A DNA stretch of 12,391 nucleotides from Gammaproteobacteria bacterium (lineage in GTDB: Bacteria > Pseudomonadota > Gammaproteobacteria > SZUA-229), in assembly GCA_029880105.1 (NCBI GenBank), contig JAOUPA010000045.1, positions 1 to 12,391 of the forward strand. The letters run 5' to 3'. The position numbers and the translations under genes were made by a program. The notes beneath the pieces are model-generated. The model did not search any database. It worked only from the letters and a program-made list of their open reading frames with translations, and had not been told where the DNA came from. Position 1 is the first letter of the stretch; every line of letters begins with the position of its first letter. Shown here in pieces: positions 6,688 to 12,391 of this stretch.

Positions 6688-8427
6688 TTACTGCTGGTAA
6701 AAACCACTCCACATGCCGGTCAAAAAGGCCAGCGCATTCTTTCCAAGTACCGAGCAGTCATAACCACCTTCCTGAACAACCAAGGTTGGGTAGTTGAGCG
6801 CGCCCAGCACCAGGCCATTGGCATGAAAGTCATCTGCAACCAGGTTCCATGTACCTGAAGGATCATTCTGCGCAGTATCAAGACCAAGCGCGATCACCAG
6901 CACATCCGGCTTATAATCACGTATCTTTTTGATCGCCTTGTGTATTGCCTTGAGGTGCTCAGCACCACCAATACCCCTTTTCAGCGGCAAGTTCAGGTTA
7001 TAACCGATACCTGCATTCTCACCAATGTCTTCCTTATAACCACTAAAATACGGGTATTCAAAATTCGGGTCGGCGTGAATAGAAATGGTAAGCACATCGT
7101 CACGCTGATAGAAAATATCTTCCTGACCATTGCCGTGATGGTAATCAAGATCGAGTATCGCAACACGCCCATAACCGGAAAGATAATTTGCGGCAATGGC
7201 GGTTGAATTGAAGTAGCAGTAACCGCCAAATGAATCATTACTGGCATGGTGTCCCGGTGGCCTGACCAGCGCATAGGCAAACTGGCTGCCATCTTCAATT
7301 GATCGAGCTGCGGTCATAGTTGCATCGACGGCCTCACGCGCGGCGAGGTAGGCATTACGATAAATCGGGCTGTAAATGTCGATACAGTAGTAACCAGCAT
7401 GTGACGGAATATTTTTTGGCTTACCAACATTTTTTCTAATTGGAAATACATCAGGAAACAGTGGCTTCTCTGGATCAATTTTCATTGCAACTTCCTTGAA
7501 ATAATTCACAAAGCGCCGATCATGTACAGCCAGTATATGTTTATCACTGTAATGTCTTCGCTGCACGCGTTCAAACAGGTCTGTCTTATCCAGCTCTTCC
7601 AGAATAGAGCTGACACGCACAGGCTGCTCGGCATAGTCATGATTTTTGATATGGTGAATAGCGTGACCATCGGTAACACAAAGCACGATTTTTTTATCAC
7701 GTGGCACACTGGGGTAGATGTGCGGTGTACGATTTTTCACATAGGTCGAGGGCCGTATCTGTACCGGGTCATCGGTAAATGAGTCCACCACTTCGTTGAT
7801 GAGTTTTTCTGCCATTGTCTTTTTGTACTTGCGACGCAAGATGGCCTGCACGGCCTTGCTCGCTGTTTCCCGATCAAGCTCACGACCACTATCTAGGTCA
7901 TCGGCCATCAAAAAATAGGCATTGTTGAAGTTGGCTTTACGAGGGCGCTCATAAAGAGTACCAATGACCGGACGGGCACCCATGCGTTCATAAAAACGCA
8001 TACGTGCCTTATTTTCTTTTAGCGTTGCCTTATCAGTACTATCCTGGGGCAGGTCGGTCATGCACTCAAAAAACAACCAGTCAAGTCCAAGACTCACGCA
8101 CTCCTCCTGGATACGCTGGTACAGCGCAGCACCAACACCACCGCCCTTAGAGGTACTGGACAGGGCGATTAAATCAAGAAAACCAAAGCGTAAGTTCGGC
8201 TCGATGGAAAACAGCGCAAAACCTTTAACTCCTCCCTTGCGATCATCGCAGACAAACAGCACAGAACGAAAATTAAATTTCATCGGGTTATGCAGCTTCT
8301 CCGGGATTTCTCGGACCTTATAGTCCGCCATATCACTAAACTGCTCACGAATAATTTGCTGTATCTGCTCTATCGCATTACGGTTAACAGGCAACACGGC
8401 ATCGTGTATGCAACGGATTCTGAACAT
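6688..8427 (-). CDS. GNAT acetyltransferase-zinc deacetylase (APAH/class II HDAC type) fusion
   Basis: A 579-residue two-domain protein. The N-terminal GNAT domain (about 1-180) has the acetyl-CoA loop SKGGGVGA (93-100) after the LDLIALS strand, and ARMRFYERMGARPV (141-154) as motif B. A basic/helical linker covers about 185-245. The C-terminal arginase-fold deacetylase (about 246-575) keeps the whole active site: RPPGHH (389-394, catalytic H393/H394), DLDYHHGNG (426-434, zinc ligands D428 and H430), GLDTAQNDP (515-523, zinc ligand D517) and EGGYD (553-557, catalytic Y556). GYYCIDIYSPI (345-355) favours the acetylpolyamine amidohydrolase subgroup. Both halves look active, so one chain could add and remove acetyl groups on small amines or protein lysines; the substrate is unknown. 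The ATG has an upstream AGG. No good terminator is seen in the short convergent gap with the PDC gene. Confidence 0.93.
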   Translation of the reverse strand: MFRIRCIHDAVLPVNRNAIEQIQQIIREQFSDMADYKVREIPEKLHNPMKFNFRSVLFVCDDRKGGVKGFALFSIEPNLRFGFLDLIALSSTSKGGGVGAALYQRIQEECVSLGLDWLFFECMTDLPQDSTDKATLKENKARMRFYERMGARPVIGTLYERPRKANFNNAYFLMADDLDSGRELDRETASKAVQAILRRKYKKTMAEKLINEVVDSFTDDPVQIRPSTYVKNRTPHIYPSVPRDKKIVLCVTDGHAIHHIKNHDYAEQPVRVSSILEELDKTDLFERVQRRHYSDKHILAVHDRRFVNYFKEVAMKIDPEKPLFPDVFPIRKNVGKPKNIPSHAGYYCIDIYSPIYRNAYLAAREAVDATMTAARSIEDGSQFAYALVRPPGHHASNDSFGGYCYFNSTAIAANYLSGYGRVAILDLDYHHGNGQEDIFYQRDDVLTISIHADPNFEYPYFSGYKEDIGENAGIGYNLNLPLKRGIGGAEHLKAIHKAIKKIRDYKPDVLVIALGLDTAQNDPSGTWNLVADDFHANGLVLGALNYPTLVVQEGGYDCSVLGKNALAFLTGMWSGFYQQ

Positions 8428-8499
8428 ATAAAACCTGATAGGCTGAGGTAGAAATTAAAACGGGCGCCATGCTCATTTATTGGAGAGAATTAATTTAAC

Positions 8500-8527
8500 A
8501 AACTGCATCTAGCATGGATAGCAGTTT
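8500..8527 (-). repeat. Hairpin-forming inverted repeat between the small gene and the fusion gene
   Basis: AAACTGC (8500-8506) and GCAGTTT (8521-8527) are perfect complements, and the stem continues inward with ATC/GAT past a one-base bulge. It lies 16 bases past the stop of the leftward small gene, with only a short broken T-run after it on that strand. It may be a weak terminator or attenuator between the two genes. Confidence 0.4.
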
Positions 8528-8542
8528 TAAATATATTTATCG

Positions 8543-8848
8543 CTACAGATGTTCACCCGAAATTGGTCGCCAGATATCAACCAGATGGCCATAATACTGG
8601 ACCTCATCGGCAGTATCACCCTTGGTTTCTTCACGTAGCAGCCACTCCTGAATATGCACTGCCTCCTCGCGCGTGAGTTCATAACTCATAAAACACACCG
8701 GCCCAGCATTATCAGTAATATTAAAACTTGCTGACTGGTATGCCTCATTCAACTTCGCGGCGATAGTACGGTCATGGCTTTTAACAGCCTCATAAATTGC
8801 CTTCATTTCTTCCGGTAACATATGCATTTCTGGTAATGATGATGGCAT
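8543..8848 (-). CDS. Small acidic protein of unknown function
   Basis: A 101-residue protein whose family I do not recognise. It is rich in Glu and Asp with two likely helical stretches (about 11-40 and 58-75), no signal peptide and no membrane segment. It has a single cysteine (C52) and aromatic residues near the C-terminus (Y85, Y86, W93). A good ribosome site, AAGGGGT (complement of 8853-8859), precedes the ATG and supports both the start and the reality of the gene. It lies 115 bases upstream of the GNAT-deacetylase fusion on the same strand, with a hairpin between, so they may be partly co-transcribed. It is divergent from the PilZ gene. Confidence 0.7.
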   Translation of the reverse strand: MPSSLPEMHMLPEEMKAIYEAVKSHDRTIAAKLNEAYQSASFNITDNAGPVCFMSYELTREEAVHIQEWLLREETKGDTADEVQYYGHLVDIWRPISGEHL

Positions 8849-8902
8849 AAATACCCCTTAAAAATTGTCTTGCCTGTACAGAGATTAACACGATCTGCCT
8901 TT

Positions 8903-8925
8903 CAGGTATCGCTACCCGCTACCTG
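8903..8925. repeat. CAGGTA-N11-TACCTG inverted repeat containing a tandem heptamer
   Basis: CAGGTA (8903-8908) and TACCTG (8920-8925) are complementary. Within the same stretch CGCTACC is repeated head to tail (8910-8916 and 8917-8923). It lies in the divergent control region between the small acidic protein gene and the PilZ gene. It could be an operator, but the arms are short. Confidence 0.3.
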
Positions 8926-8988
8926 CCAGAACCCGGAAAAGACTACCCACAGTATAGATATAGCTTTCAATTTATCATGCACGATATA

Positions 8989-9016
8989 TTGTGAAAATCG
9001 ACCGATAGTGTATAAA
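8989..9016 (+). promoter_or_regulatory. Candidate sigma-70 promoter of the PilZ gene
   Basis: TTGTGA (8989-8994, four of six matches to the -35 consensus) is followed after 16 bases by TATAAA (9011-9016, five of six matches to the -10 consensus). Transcription would begin near 9023, giving a leader of about 90 bases to the preferred ATG at 9114, or about 40 to the alternative ATG at 9063. Confidence 0.45.
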
Positions 9017-9113
9017 TAGTAGATACCAGACCAAATACCGGGAAGTAATACATTGTGATTTTATGGATACTTCTGGTATATGGCTATGTTTCACTACAAG
9101 AAGAACCAAAATT

Positions 9114-9470
9114 ATGCCCGATTTCAATAACCGCCGAGAAGATGTACGCCACGAACATAAAGAGGCGCTGAGCCTGACCATTATTTTTACCTCACAGAAT
9201 CCGGCACTGCTCGGTAAGACATTAAAGGGCTCGACCATAGACATCTCCGCTTCCGGCCTGCGCATTCTCTTAAAGACGCCGCTACCCGCAGAAAGCACCA
9301 TTGATGTCTCGATCACGCTCAAGGACGATCCATACAAATACTTCCTCTCTGGCAAGGTACGCTGGTGCCGTGAGACCATGGAAGAAGGCACATACCAGGT
9401 CGGTATCGTAATCCAGGATTTAATCAATACTGAAACCGACTACAAACGCTGGCGCAAAGCACTCAAGTAA
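9114..9470 (+). CDS. Single-domain PilZ protein (c-di-GMP receptor)
   Basis: A 118-residue cytosolic protein formed by one PilZ domain, which in this family binds cyclic di-GMP and passes the signal to motility, pilus or surface-polysaccharide machinery. Both ligand motifs are intact: RxxxR at R8-R12 in NRREDVRHE, and D/NxSxxG at D43-G48 (DISASG). GKVRW (80-84) and YQVGIVI (95-101) fit the later beta strands. The frame extends upstream to an ATG at 9063, adding 17 residues. I prefer 9114 because the RxxxR motif then lies close to the N-terminus, as is usual for one-domain PilZ proteins; neither ATG has a strong ribosome site. A strong terminator follows directly. The partner protein is unknown; no cyclase or pilus gene is nearby. 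Confidence 0.9.
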   Translation: MPDFNNRREDVRHEHKEALSLTIIFTSQNPALLGKTLKGSTIDISASGLRILLKTPLPAESTIDVSITLKDDPYKYFLSGKVRWCRETMEEGTYQVGIVIQDLINTETDYKRWRKALK

Positions 9471-9486
9471 TTGTCAAACAGCCAGT

Positions 9487-9527
9487 AAAAAAGCACCGGC
9501 CTTTTTGTAAAGACCGGTGCTTTTTTT
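9487..9527. terminator. Strong bidirectional intrinsic terminator
   Basis: The stem GCACCGG (9493-9499) / CCGGTGC (9514-9520) continues with CTTT/AAAG past one mismatch and closes on a TTGT loop. Six A's (9487-9492) precede it and seven T's (9521-9527) follow it, so it can terminate the rightward PilZ gene and the leftward DoxX gene, which converge here. Confidence 0.9.
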
Positions 9528-9548
9528 GTGGCCTCAATAAAGGCTCGA

Positions 9549-9959
9549 TCAGTCAGGCTTTATTGCGTACTGACCACTGCCCAGAAAGACAATCGCCGCA
9601 GCAGTGAACAAAAAGAATCCCTGCAACTCCAGCCGCCAGCCACCGTTATCAGTGAGCATAAAGAGATGCCCCGTATGCACCAGAAATACGGCAAATAGCA
9701 TATTCACAACAATTACCATCGCACTATAGCGGGTAAACAGGCCCAATATAATCAGTAGTGGCGCCAACACCTCACCGATATAGACACCATAAGCAATAAA
9801 CGTCGGTAAGCCAGCACCAGACAACATCGTATTAATAAATTCCATACTACCCGGGTGCCGTATTTTGGCGACACCATGAAACAGCATCAATATGCCAACG
9901 GTCATCCGCAATATCAATTTGCCCATATCTTCCTTTTCCTGTAGCGCATTTATACTCAT
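9549..9959 (-). CDS. DoxX-family inner membrane protein
   Basis: A 136-residue integral membrane protein with four hydrophobic segments at about 14-32, 56-73, 77-96 and 110-127. The features LILRMTVGILMLFHGVAKI (15-33), GVYIGEVLAPLLIILGLFTR (58-77) and the last helix are typical of the DoxX/DoxD-like family. Members have been linked to quinone redox chemistry and oxidative stress defence, but the role of this one is not established. The frame extends to an ATG at 10001; I chose the ATG at 9959 because an excellent Shine-Dalgarno sequence lies just before it. It shares the terminator with the PilZ gene and is divergent from the LexA-like gene, with a palindrome between them. Confidence 0.88.
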   Translation of the reverse strand: MSINALQEKEDMGKLILRMTVGILMLFHGVAKIRHPGSMEFINTMLSGAGLPTFIAYGVYIGEVLAPLLIILGLFTRYSAMVIVVNMLFAVFLVHTGHLFMLTDNGGWRLELQGFFLFTAAAIVFLGSGQYAIKPD

Positions 9960-9964
9960 CGTCT

Positions 9965-9971
9965 CCTCCTT
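9965..9971 (-). promoter_or_regulatory. Shine-Dalgarno sequence AAGGAGG deciding the DoxX start
   Basis: The complement of 9965-9971 reads AAGGAGG, five bases before the ATG at 9959. It excludes the upstream in-frame ATG at 10001 as the main start and implies efficient translation. Confidence 0.85.
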
Positions 9972-10008
9972 CCGGTTAATGCCAGCAAATCCAGCTAGCA
10001 AACATTTT

Positions 10009-10027
10009 ATTCACAGATGCTGTGAAT
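10009..10027. promoter_or_regulatory. Perfect palindrome ATTCACAG-N3-CTGTGAAT, candidate operator of a divergent promoter
   Basis: The 8-base arms (10009-10016 and 10020-10027) are perfect complements around ATG. It lies 50 bases upstream of the DoxX start and 57 bases upstream of the LexA-like start. On the minus strand TAAAAT (complement of 10004-10009) could be the DoxX -10, directly against the palindrome. On the plus strand TATATT (10045-10050) could be the -10 of the LexA-like gene with its poor -35 inside the palindrome. One bound dimer could therefore control both genes. The layout is neither a CRP site (TGTGA-N6-TCACA) nor the enterobacterial LexA box (CTGT-N8-ACAG). Confidence 0.55.
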
Positions 10028-10084
10028 TTACCAGCAATATCATCTATATTTATGCTCTACCCAATCAATAGAATAAGAATAATA

Positions 10085-10552
10085 ATGAGCAACGTCAGTT
10101 TACTGTTACCCAAAAACAAACGCCCTACCTGGATTTCAGGCCTTGACGAGATCGCCAGCGAATCGATAGACATGGTTGAGATTCCCCTGCTGGGCATGAT
10201 CACCGCCGGCCAGCCGATTGACCGTGTCGAGCACGATGAACGCGTCAAGGTACCCGCCAACATGGTGCGCAAAAACACCTACGCGCTAAAGGTCACCGGA
10301 CACTCGATGATCGACGACAACATTCAGGACGGTGATGTCATTATTGTTGAAAAACGCGAGTGGGCAGAAAACGGCCAGTCCGTGGTGGCGCTAATCAATG
10401 GCGAGCAGGTAACGCTAAAGAAATTTTACATCGAGCCCGACGGCATCCGTCTACAACCTGCGAATCCTGACATGGCACCGATCATGCTGAAAAATGAAGA
10501 GGTACAGGTACTGGGCGTGGTCACCGGCGTGATCAGGGCGCTGGACGAATAG
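10085..10552 (+). CDS. LexA/UmuD-like S24 autoprotease without a DNA-binding domain
   Basis: A 155-residue protein holding a complete S24 (LexA C-terminal type) peptidase domain. The self-cleavage Ala-Gly bond is visible at A41-G42 in IPLLGMITAGQPI, the catalytic serine is S74 in GHSMIDDNIQDGD, and the general-base lysine is K112 in VTLKKFY. The spacings (33 and 38 residues) resemble E. coli LexA (35 and 37). Only about 30 residues precede the domain, too few for LexA's winged helix, so the size is like UmuD although the sequence around the cleavage site is LexA-like. No umuC follows. The frame reaches back to a GTG at 10022 and an ATG at 10052; I chose 10085 because 10022 lies inside the palindrome and 10052 is next to a likely -10. 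RecA-stimulated cleavage is a family expectation, not shown here. Confidence 0.85.
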   Translation: MSNVSLLLPKNKRPTWISGLDEIASESIDMVEIPLLGMITAGQPIDRVEHDERVKVPANMVRKNTYALKVTGHSMIDDNIQDGDVIIVEKREWAENGQSVVALINGEQVTLKKFYIEPDGIRLQPANPDMAPIMLKNEEVQVLGVVTGVIRALDE

Positions 10553-10571
10553 CCGTCCTGAAGCCGCTTTC

Positions 10572-11045
10572 CTAAACGGGTTTAACCCTGAATACCCCAG
10601 CATCAACCGAGGCCACAGCAACGCGCTGACCGGCAGAGATGCTATCGACACCGGCGCTGTCATCCAGCTCCACTCTCCAGTCTACCCCCGAATAGCGGTG
10701 GTTACTGTTACTCATAAAACTGACGTCATCATTTAGTACAAACTGGTAACCAATCAGGTCGCTGCTCTGTTTTTTGGTATCAACATTATTGTTCTGCAGT
10801 TTACTCAGCGGTTTCCACAGCAGGGCGCTGGCAACACCGGTAGAGATACCAAAGCAGGAGATACCGGCAATCCAGGTTTCAGAAAGTATGCCTGCGCTCA
10901 TCAGTAAGCCCGTTATCAGTGCACCGAGACCGGCGAACAGCAGGATAATGGTGGCGAAGCCAAACAGCAGGGCCTCGATCACTAACAATAAAAAACCTGA
11001 TGCAATCCAGAAACCCGACTGGTGAGTTTGAATATATTCAATCAT
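10572..11045 (-). CDS. NfeD-like membrane protein, partner of QmcA
   Basis: A 157-residue short-form NfeD family protein (the type of E. coli YbbJ). Three membrane helices at about 11-30, 33-52 and 56-75 are followed by a soluble OB-fold domain (about 95-157) with the typical ending SGVDWRVEL, ISAGQRVAVASVDAGVFRVKP. It lacks the N-terminal serine protease domain of long NfeD proteins. Its ATG overlaps the qmcA stop by four bases, implying coupled translation, and NfeD proteins are known partners of SPFH proteins in membrane quality control or microdomain organisation. It converges with the LexA-like gene, 19 bases apart, with no clear terminator between. Confidence 0.92.
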   Translation of the reverse strand: MIEYIQTHQSGFWIASGFLLLVIEALLFGFATIILLFAGLGALITGLLMSAGILSETWIAGISCFGISTGVASALLWKPLSKLQNNNVDTKKQSSDLIGYQFVLNDDVSFMSNSNHRYSGVDWRVELDDSAGVDSISAGQRVAVASVDAGVFRVKPV

Positions 11046-11995
11046 GCGACACCGCCGGGTTTATTCTTATTTAGTGAATTGATAATGGTCATGGCCTCGG
11101 CTACCACATTGGCGGCACCGGTCTTTTCATCACTAAGCAACACCACCGATGACTCCCTGGCAATTGCCTCTTTCGCGGCGATGGCCTTGCCGGCCAGCTC
11201 CAGCTGGATCGCCTTCTGGCCCTTTTCCTCGATGGCGACATTACCAACGACTTCCAGAGCCTTTGCCTTGGCATCGGCGACCGCGACAATCGCCTGCGCC
11301 TCACCCTCGGCACGCAGAATCTGCTGCGCCTTGTCCGCCTCTGCAGCCAGCACAATGGCCTGTTTCTGACCTTCAGCCACGTTGATCGCCGACTGGCGCT
11401 CACCTTCGGACTCCAGAATCACCGCACGCTTCTCACGCTCGGCCTTCATCTGTCGCTCCATTGCCTCGAGTACGGTACGCGGTGGCTCAATATCCTTGAT
11501 CTCGTAACGCAGCACCTGCACACCCCACGGGCCGGCGGCCTCGTTGATCGCGGCAACGATATTGGTATTCAACGCCTCACGCTCCTCGAAGGTTTTATCC
11601 AGCTCGATCTTGCCGATCTCACTACGCATCGTGGTCTGCGCCAGCTGGGTCACCGCATACACATAGTTATCGACACCATAGGATGCCTTGTAGGGATCGA
11701 GCACCTTGAGGTAGAGCACACCATCAACCACCAGCGAGATATTATCGCGGGTAATCGCCGACTGGCTGGGTACATCCACCGCCTGCTCTTTCAACGATCT
11801 GTCATAGGCAACCCTGTCAATGAAAGGAATCAGCCAGTTCAGGCCCGCCTCCATGCTCTTATTGTATTTGCCAAAACGCTCAACCACGTAGGCGCGGTTC
11901 TGTGGTACAAACTTGATAGACTGCTTGGCCAGCACGATGACCAGGACCGCAAAGCCAACACCAAAATTGAAAATTAAACCTAGAAAATCCTGCAT
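11042..11995 (-). CDS. qmcA: SPFH/band-7 membrane protein QmcA (stomatin-like)
   Basis: A 317-residue stomatin/prohibitin-family protein of the inner membrane. One N-terminal helix (about 8-22) is followed by the SPFH domain (about 27-185), which contains VPQNRAYVVERFGKY (30-44), GLNWLIPFID (51-60) and IKDIEPPRTV (166-175). An Ala/Glu-rich coiled coil (about 185-280) drives oligomerisation in this family. Related proteins form large ring assemblies and are linked to membrane protein quality control with FtsH in E. coli. The start has a clear ribosome site, AAGGGGAG (complement of 12001-12008), five bases upstream. It is the first gene of a qmcA-nfeD pair and is divergent from hrpA. Confidence 0.95.
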   Translation of the reverse strand: MQDFLGLIFNFGVGFAVLVIVLAKQSIKFVPQNRAYVVERFGKYNKSMEAGLNWLIPFIDRVAYDRSLKEQAVDVPSQSAITRDNISLVVDGVLYLKVLDPYKASYGVDNYVYAVTQLAQTTMRSEIGKIELDKTFEEREALNTNIVAAINEAAGPWGVQVLRYEIKDIEPPRTVLEAMERQMKAEREKRAVILESEGERQSAINVAEGQKQAIVLAAEADKAQQILRAEGEAQAIVAVADAKAKALEVVGNVAIEEKGQKAIQLELAGKAIAAKEAIARESSVVLLSDEKTGAANVVAEAMTIINSLNKNKPGGVA

Positions 11996-12182
11996 CTCGT
12001 CTCCCCTTCATTGTCATCCAAAGACATTTTATTATTTGAACCCACAACTGCATAAGCACGAATTCGACCTCAAGAATAGCGGAATGTTCCGGCTTTGTCA
12101 TGGTGGGGCATAAACTGTACACGGCTTGCATCTTTCGCCGACAACTTCATAATACCCTGCCCGTTACAGGCAAAACCCCGGA

Positions 12183-12391
12183 ATGAATCAACCGAATCTA
12201 CAGCCCTATTTCCAGCAACTGGAACTCTGCATGTTAAAAGACCGGCAGGGCTTTTCCCGGCGACTGCTAAAGCTACAGAAGTCGGGCAATACACCGGACA
12301 CAGAAGCTGCATTACAAAAACTGGCGAGTGAGCTCGAAGGCTCGGTTGAAAAGGCAAAACTACGCCTGCAACAGTGCCCGGCGCTGCACTT
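12183..12391 (+). CDS. hrpA: ATP-dependent RNA helicase HrpA (5' end only)
   Basis: An open frame of 69 complete codons runs off the right edge. The segment CMLKDRQGFSRRLLKLQK (16-33) followed by a Glu/Ala-rich helix matches the N-terminal extension of proteobacterial HrpA, a DEAH-box helicase acting in mRNA processing and rescue of stalled ribosomes. E. coli HrpA has the closely similar SLMLRDRLRFSRRL at the same place. The helicase motifs themselves lie beyond the window. The start is well bounded: an in-frame stop lies at 12150-12152 and 12183 is the first possible start codon after it, although no good ribosome site precedes it. It is divergent from qmcA with a 187-base gap. Confidence 0.85.
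   Translation, partial: MNQPNLQPYFQQLELCMLKDRQGFSRRLLKLQKSGNTPDTEAALQKLASELEGSVEKAKLRLQQCPALH

Noticed and set aside
9063..9113. N-terminal extension of the PilZ gene from an upstream ATG
   Set aside because: The upstream ATG has no good ribosome site and adds 17 residues before a motif that normally lies near the N-terminus, so the ATG at 9114 is preferred.
9960..10001. Longer DoxX protein starting at 10001
   Set aside because: A near-perfect AAGGAGG directly precedes the ATG at 9959, inside the longer frame; this marks the real start.
10009..10027. CRP, FNR or LexA binding site
   Set aside because: The half-sites and spacing differ: CRP needs TGTGA-N6-TCACA, FNR TTGAT-N4-ATCAA, and LexA CTGT-N8-ACAG.
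10022..10084. Longer LexA-like protein that might hold part of a DNA-binding domain
   Set aside because: The extra 21 residues contain no helix-turn-helix pattern, and the GTG lies inside the palindrome next to promoter-like sequence.
11101..11403. Overlapping ORFs on both strands inside qmcA
   Set aside because: They arise from the GC-rich, Ala/Glu-rich coiled-coil coding region; the qmcA frame is clearly the real one.
1..12391. Mobile elements, CRISPR arrays, tRNA/rRNA genes or phage genes
   Set aside because: I found no transposase, no regularly spaced direct repeats, no cloverleaf-like sequence with tRNA landmarks and no structural phage gene on either strand.

Overview
The window looks like chromosome from a non-enteric gammaproteobacterium. 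The grounds are a proteobacterial-type mtnB-mtnC-mtnD methionine salvage cluster, a qmcA/NfeD pair beside an hrpA-type RNA helicase, a one-domain PilZ protein, and a CHASE2-type membrane Ser/Thr kinase. Base composition is moderate, with clearly AT-rich intergenic DNA. I see no IS elements, phage genes, tRNA/rRNA genes or CRISPR array. The exact lineage cannot be fixed from sequence alone.

Left part (1-3611): a partial membrane/coiled-coil protein of unknown function runs leftward off the edge. It is divergent from a four-helix membrane Ser/Thr kinase (CHASE2-like sensor, TPR-like linker, complete Hanks kinase). The 320-base gap between them is AT-rich and holds four separate perfect inverted repeats plus a promoter-like element.

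Metabolic part (3698-5619): mtnB, mtnC and mtnD are consecutive on the + strand. They carry methylthioribulose-1-phosphate through dehydration, enolisation/dephosphorylation and acireductone oxidation, the steps that lead to the 2-oxo acid precursor of methionine. The other salvage genes (mtnA, mtnN/mtnP, mtnK, transaminase) are not in the window.

Sensing/acetylation part (5715-8848): a soluble protein with a PDC/Cache-type ligand-binding domain and no obvious output domain faces, tail to tail, a 579-residue fusion of a GNAT acetyltransferase with a zinc deacetylase of the acetylpolyamine amidohydrolase/class II HDAC type. A 101-residue protein of unknown function lies upstream of the fusion on the same strand.

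Right part (9114-12391): a single-domain PilZ (c-di-GMP receptor) gene and a DoxX-family membrane protein gene converge on a strong bidirectional terminator. The DoxX gene is divergent from a LexA/UmuD-like S24 autoprotease that has no DNA-binding domain, and a 19-base perfect palindrome lies between these two starts. An NfeD-like gene and qmcA form a translationally coupled leftward pair. The 5' end of an hrpA helicase gene reads off the right edge.

Most genes are recognisable families. The least ordinary items are the acetyltransferase-deacetylase fusion, the headless LexA-like protease with its palindromic operator candidate, the cytosolic PDC sensor, and the repeat-rich promoter region between the first two genes.
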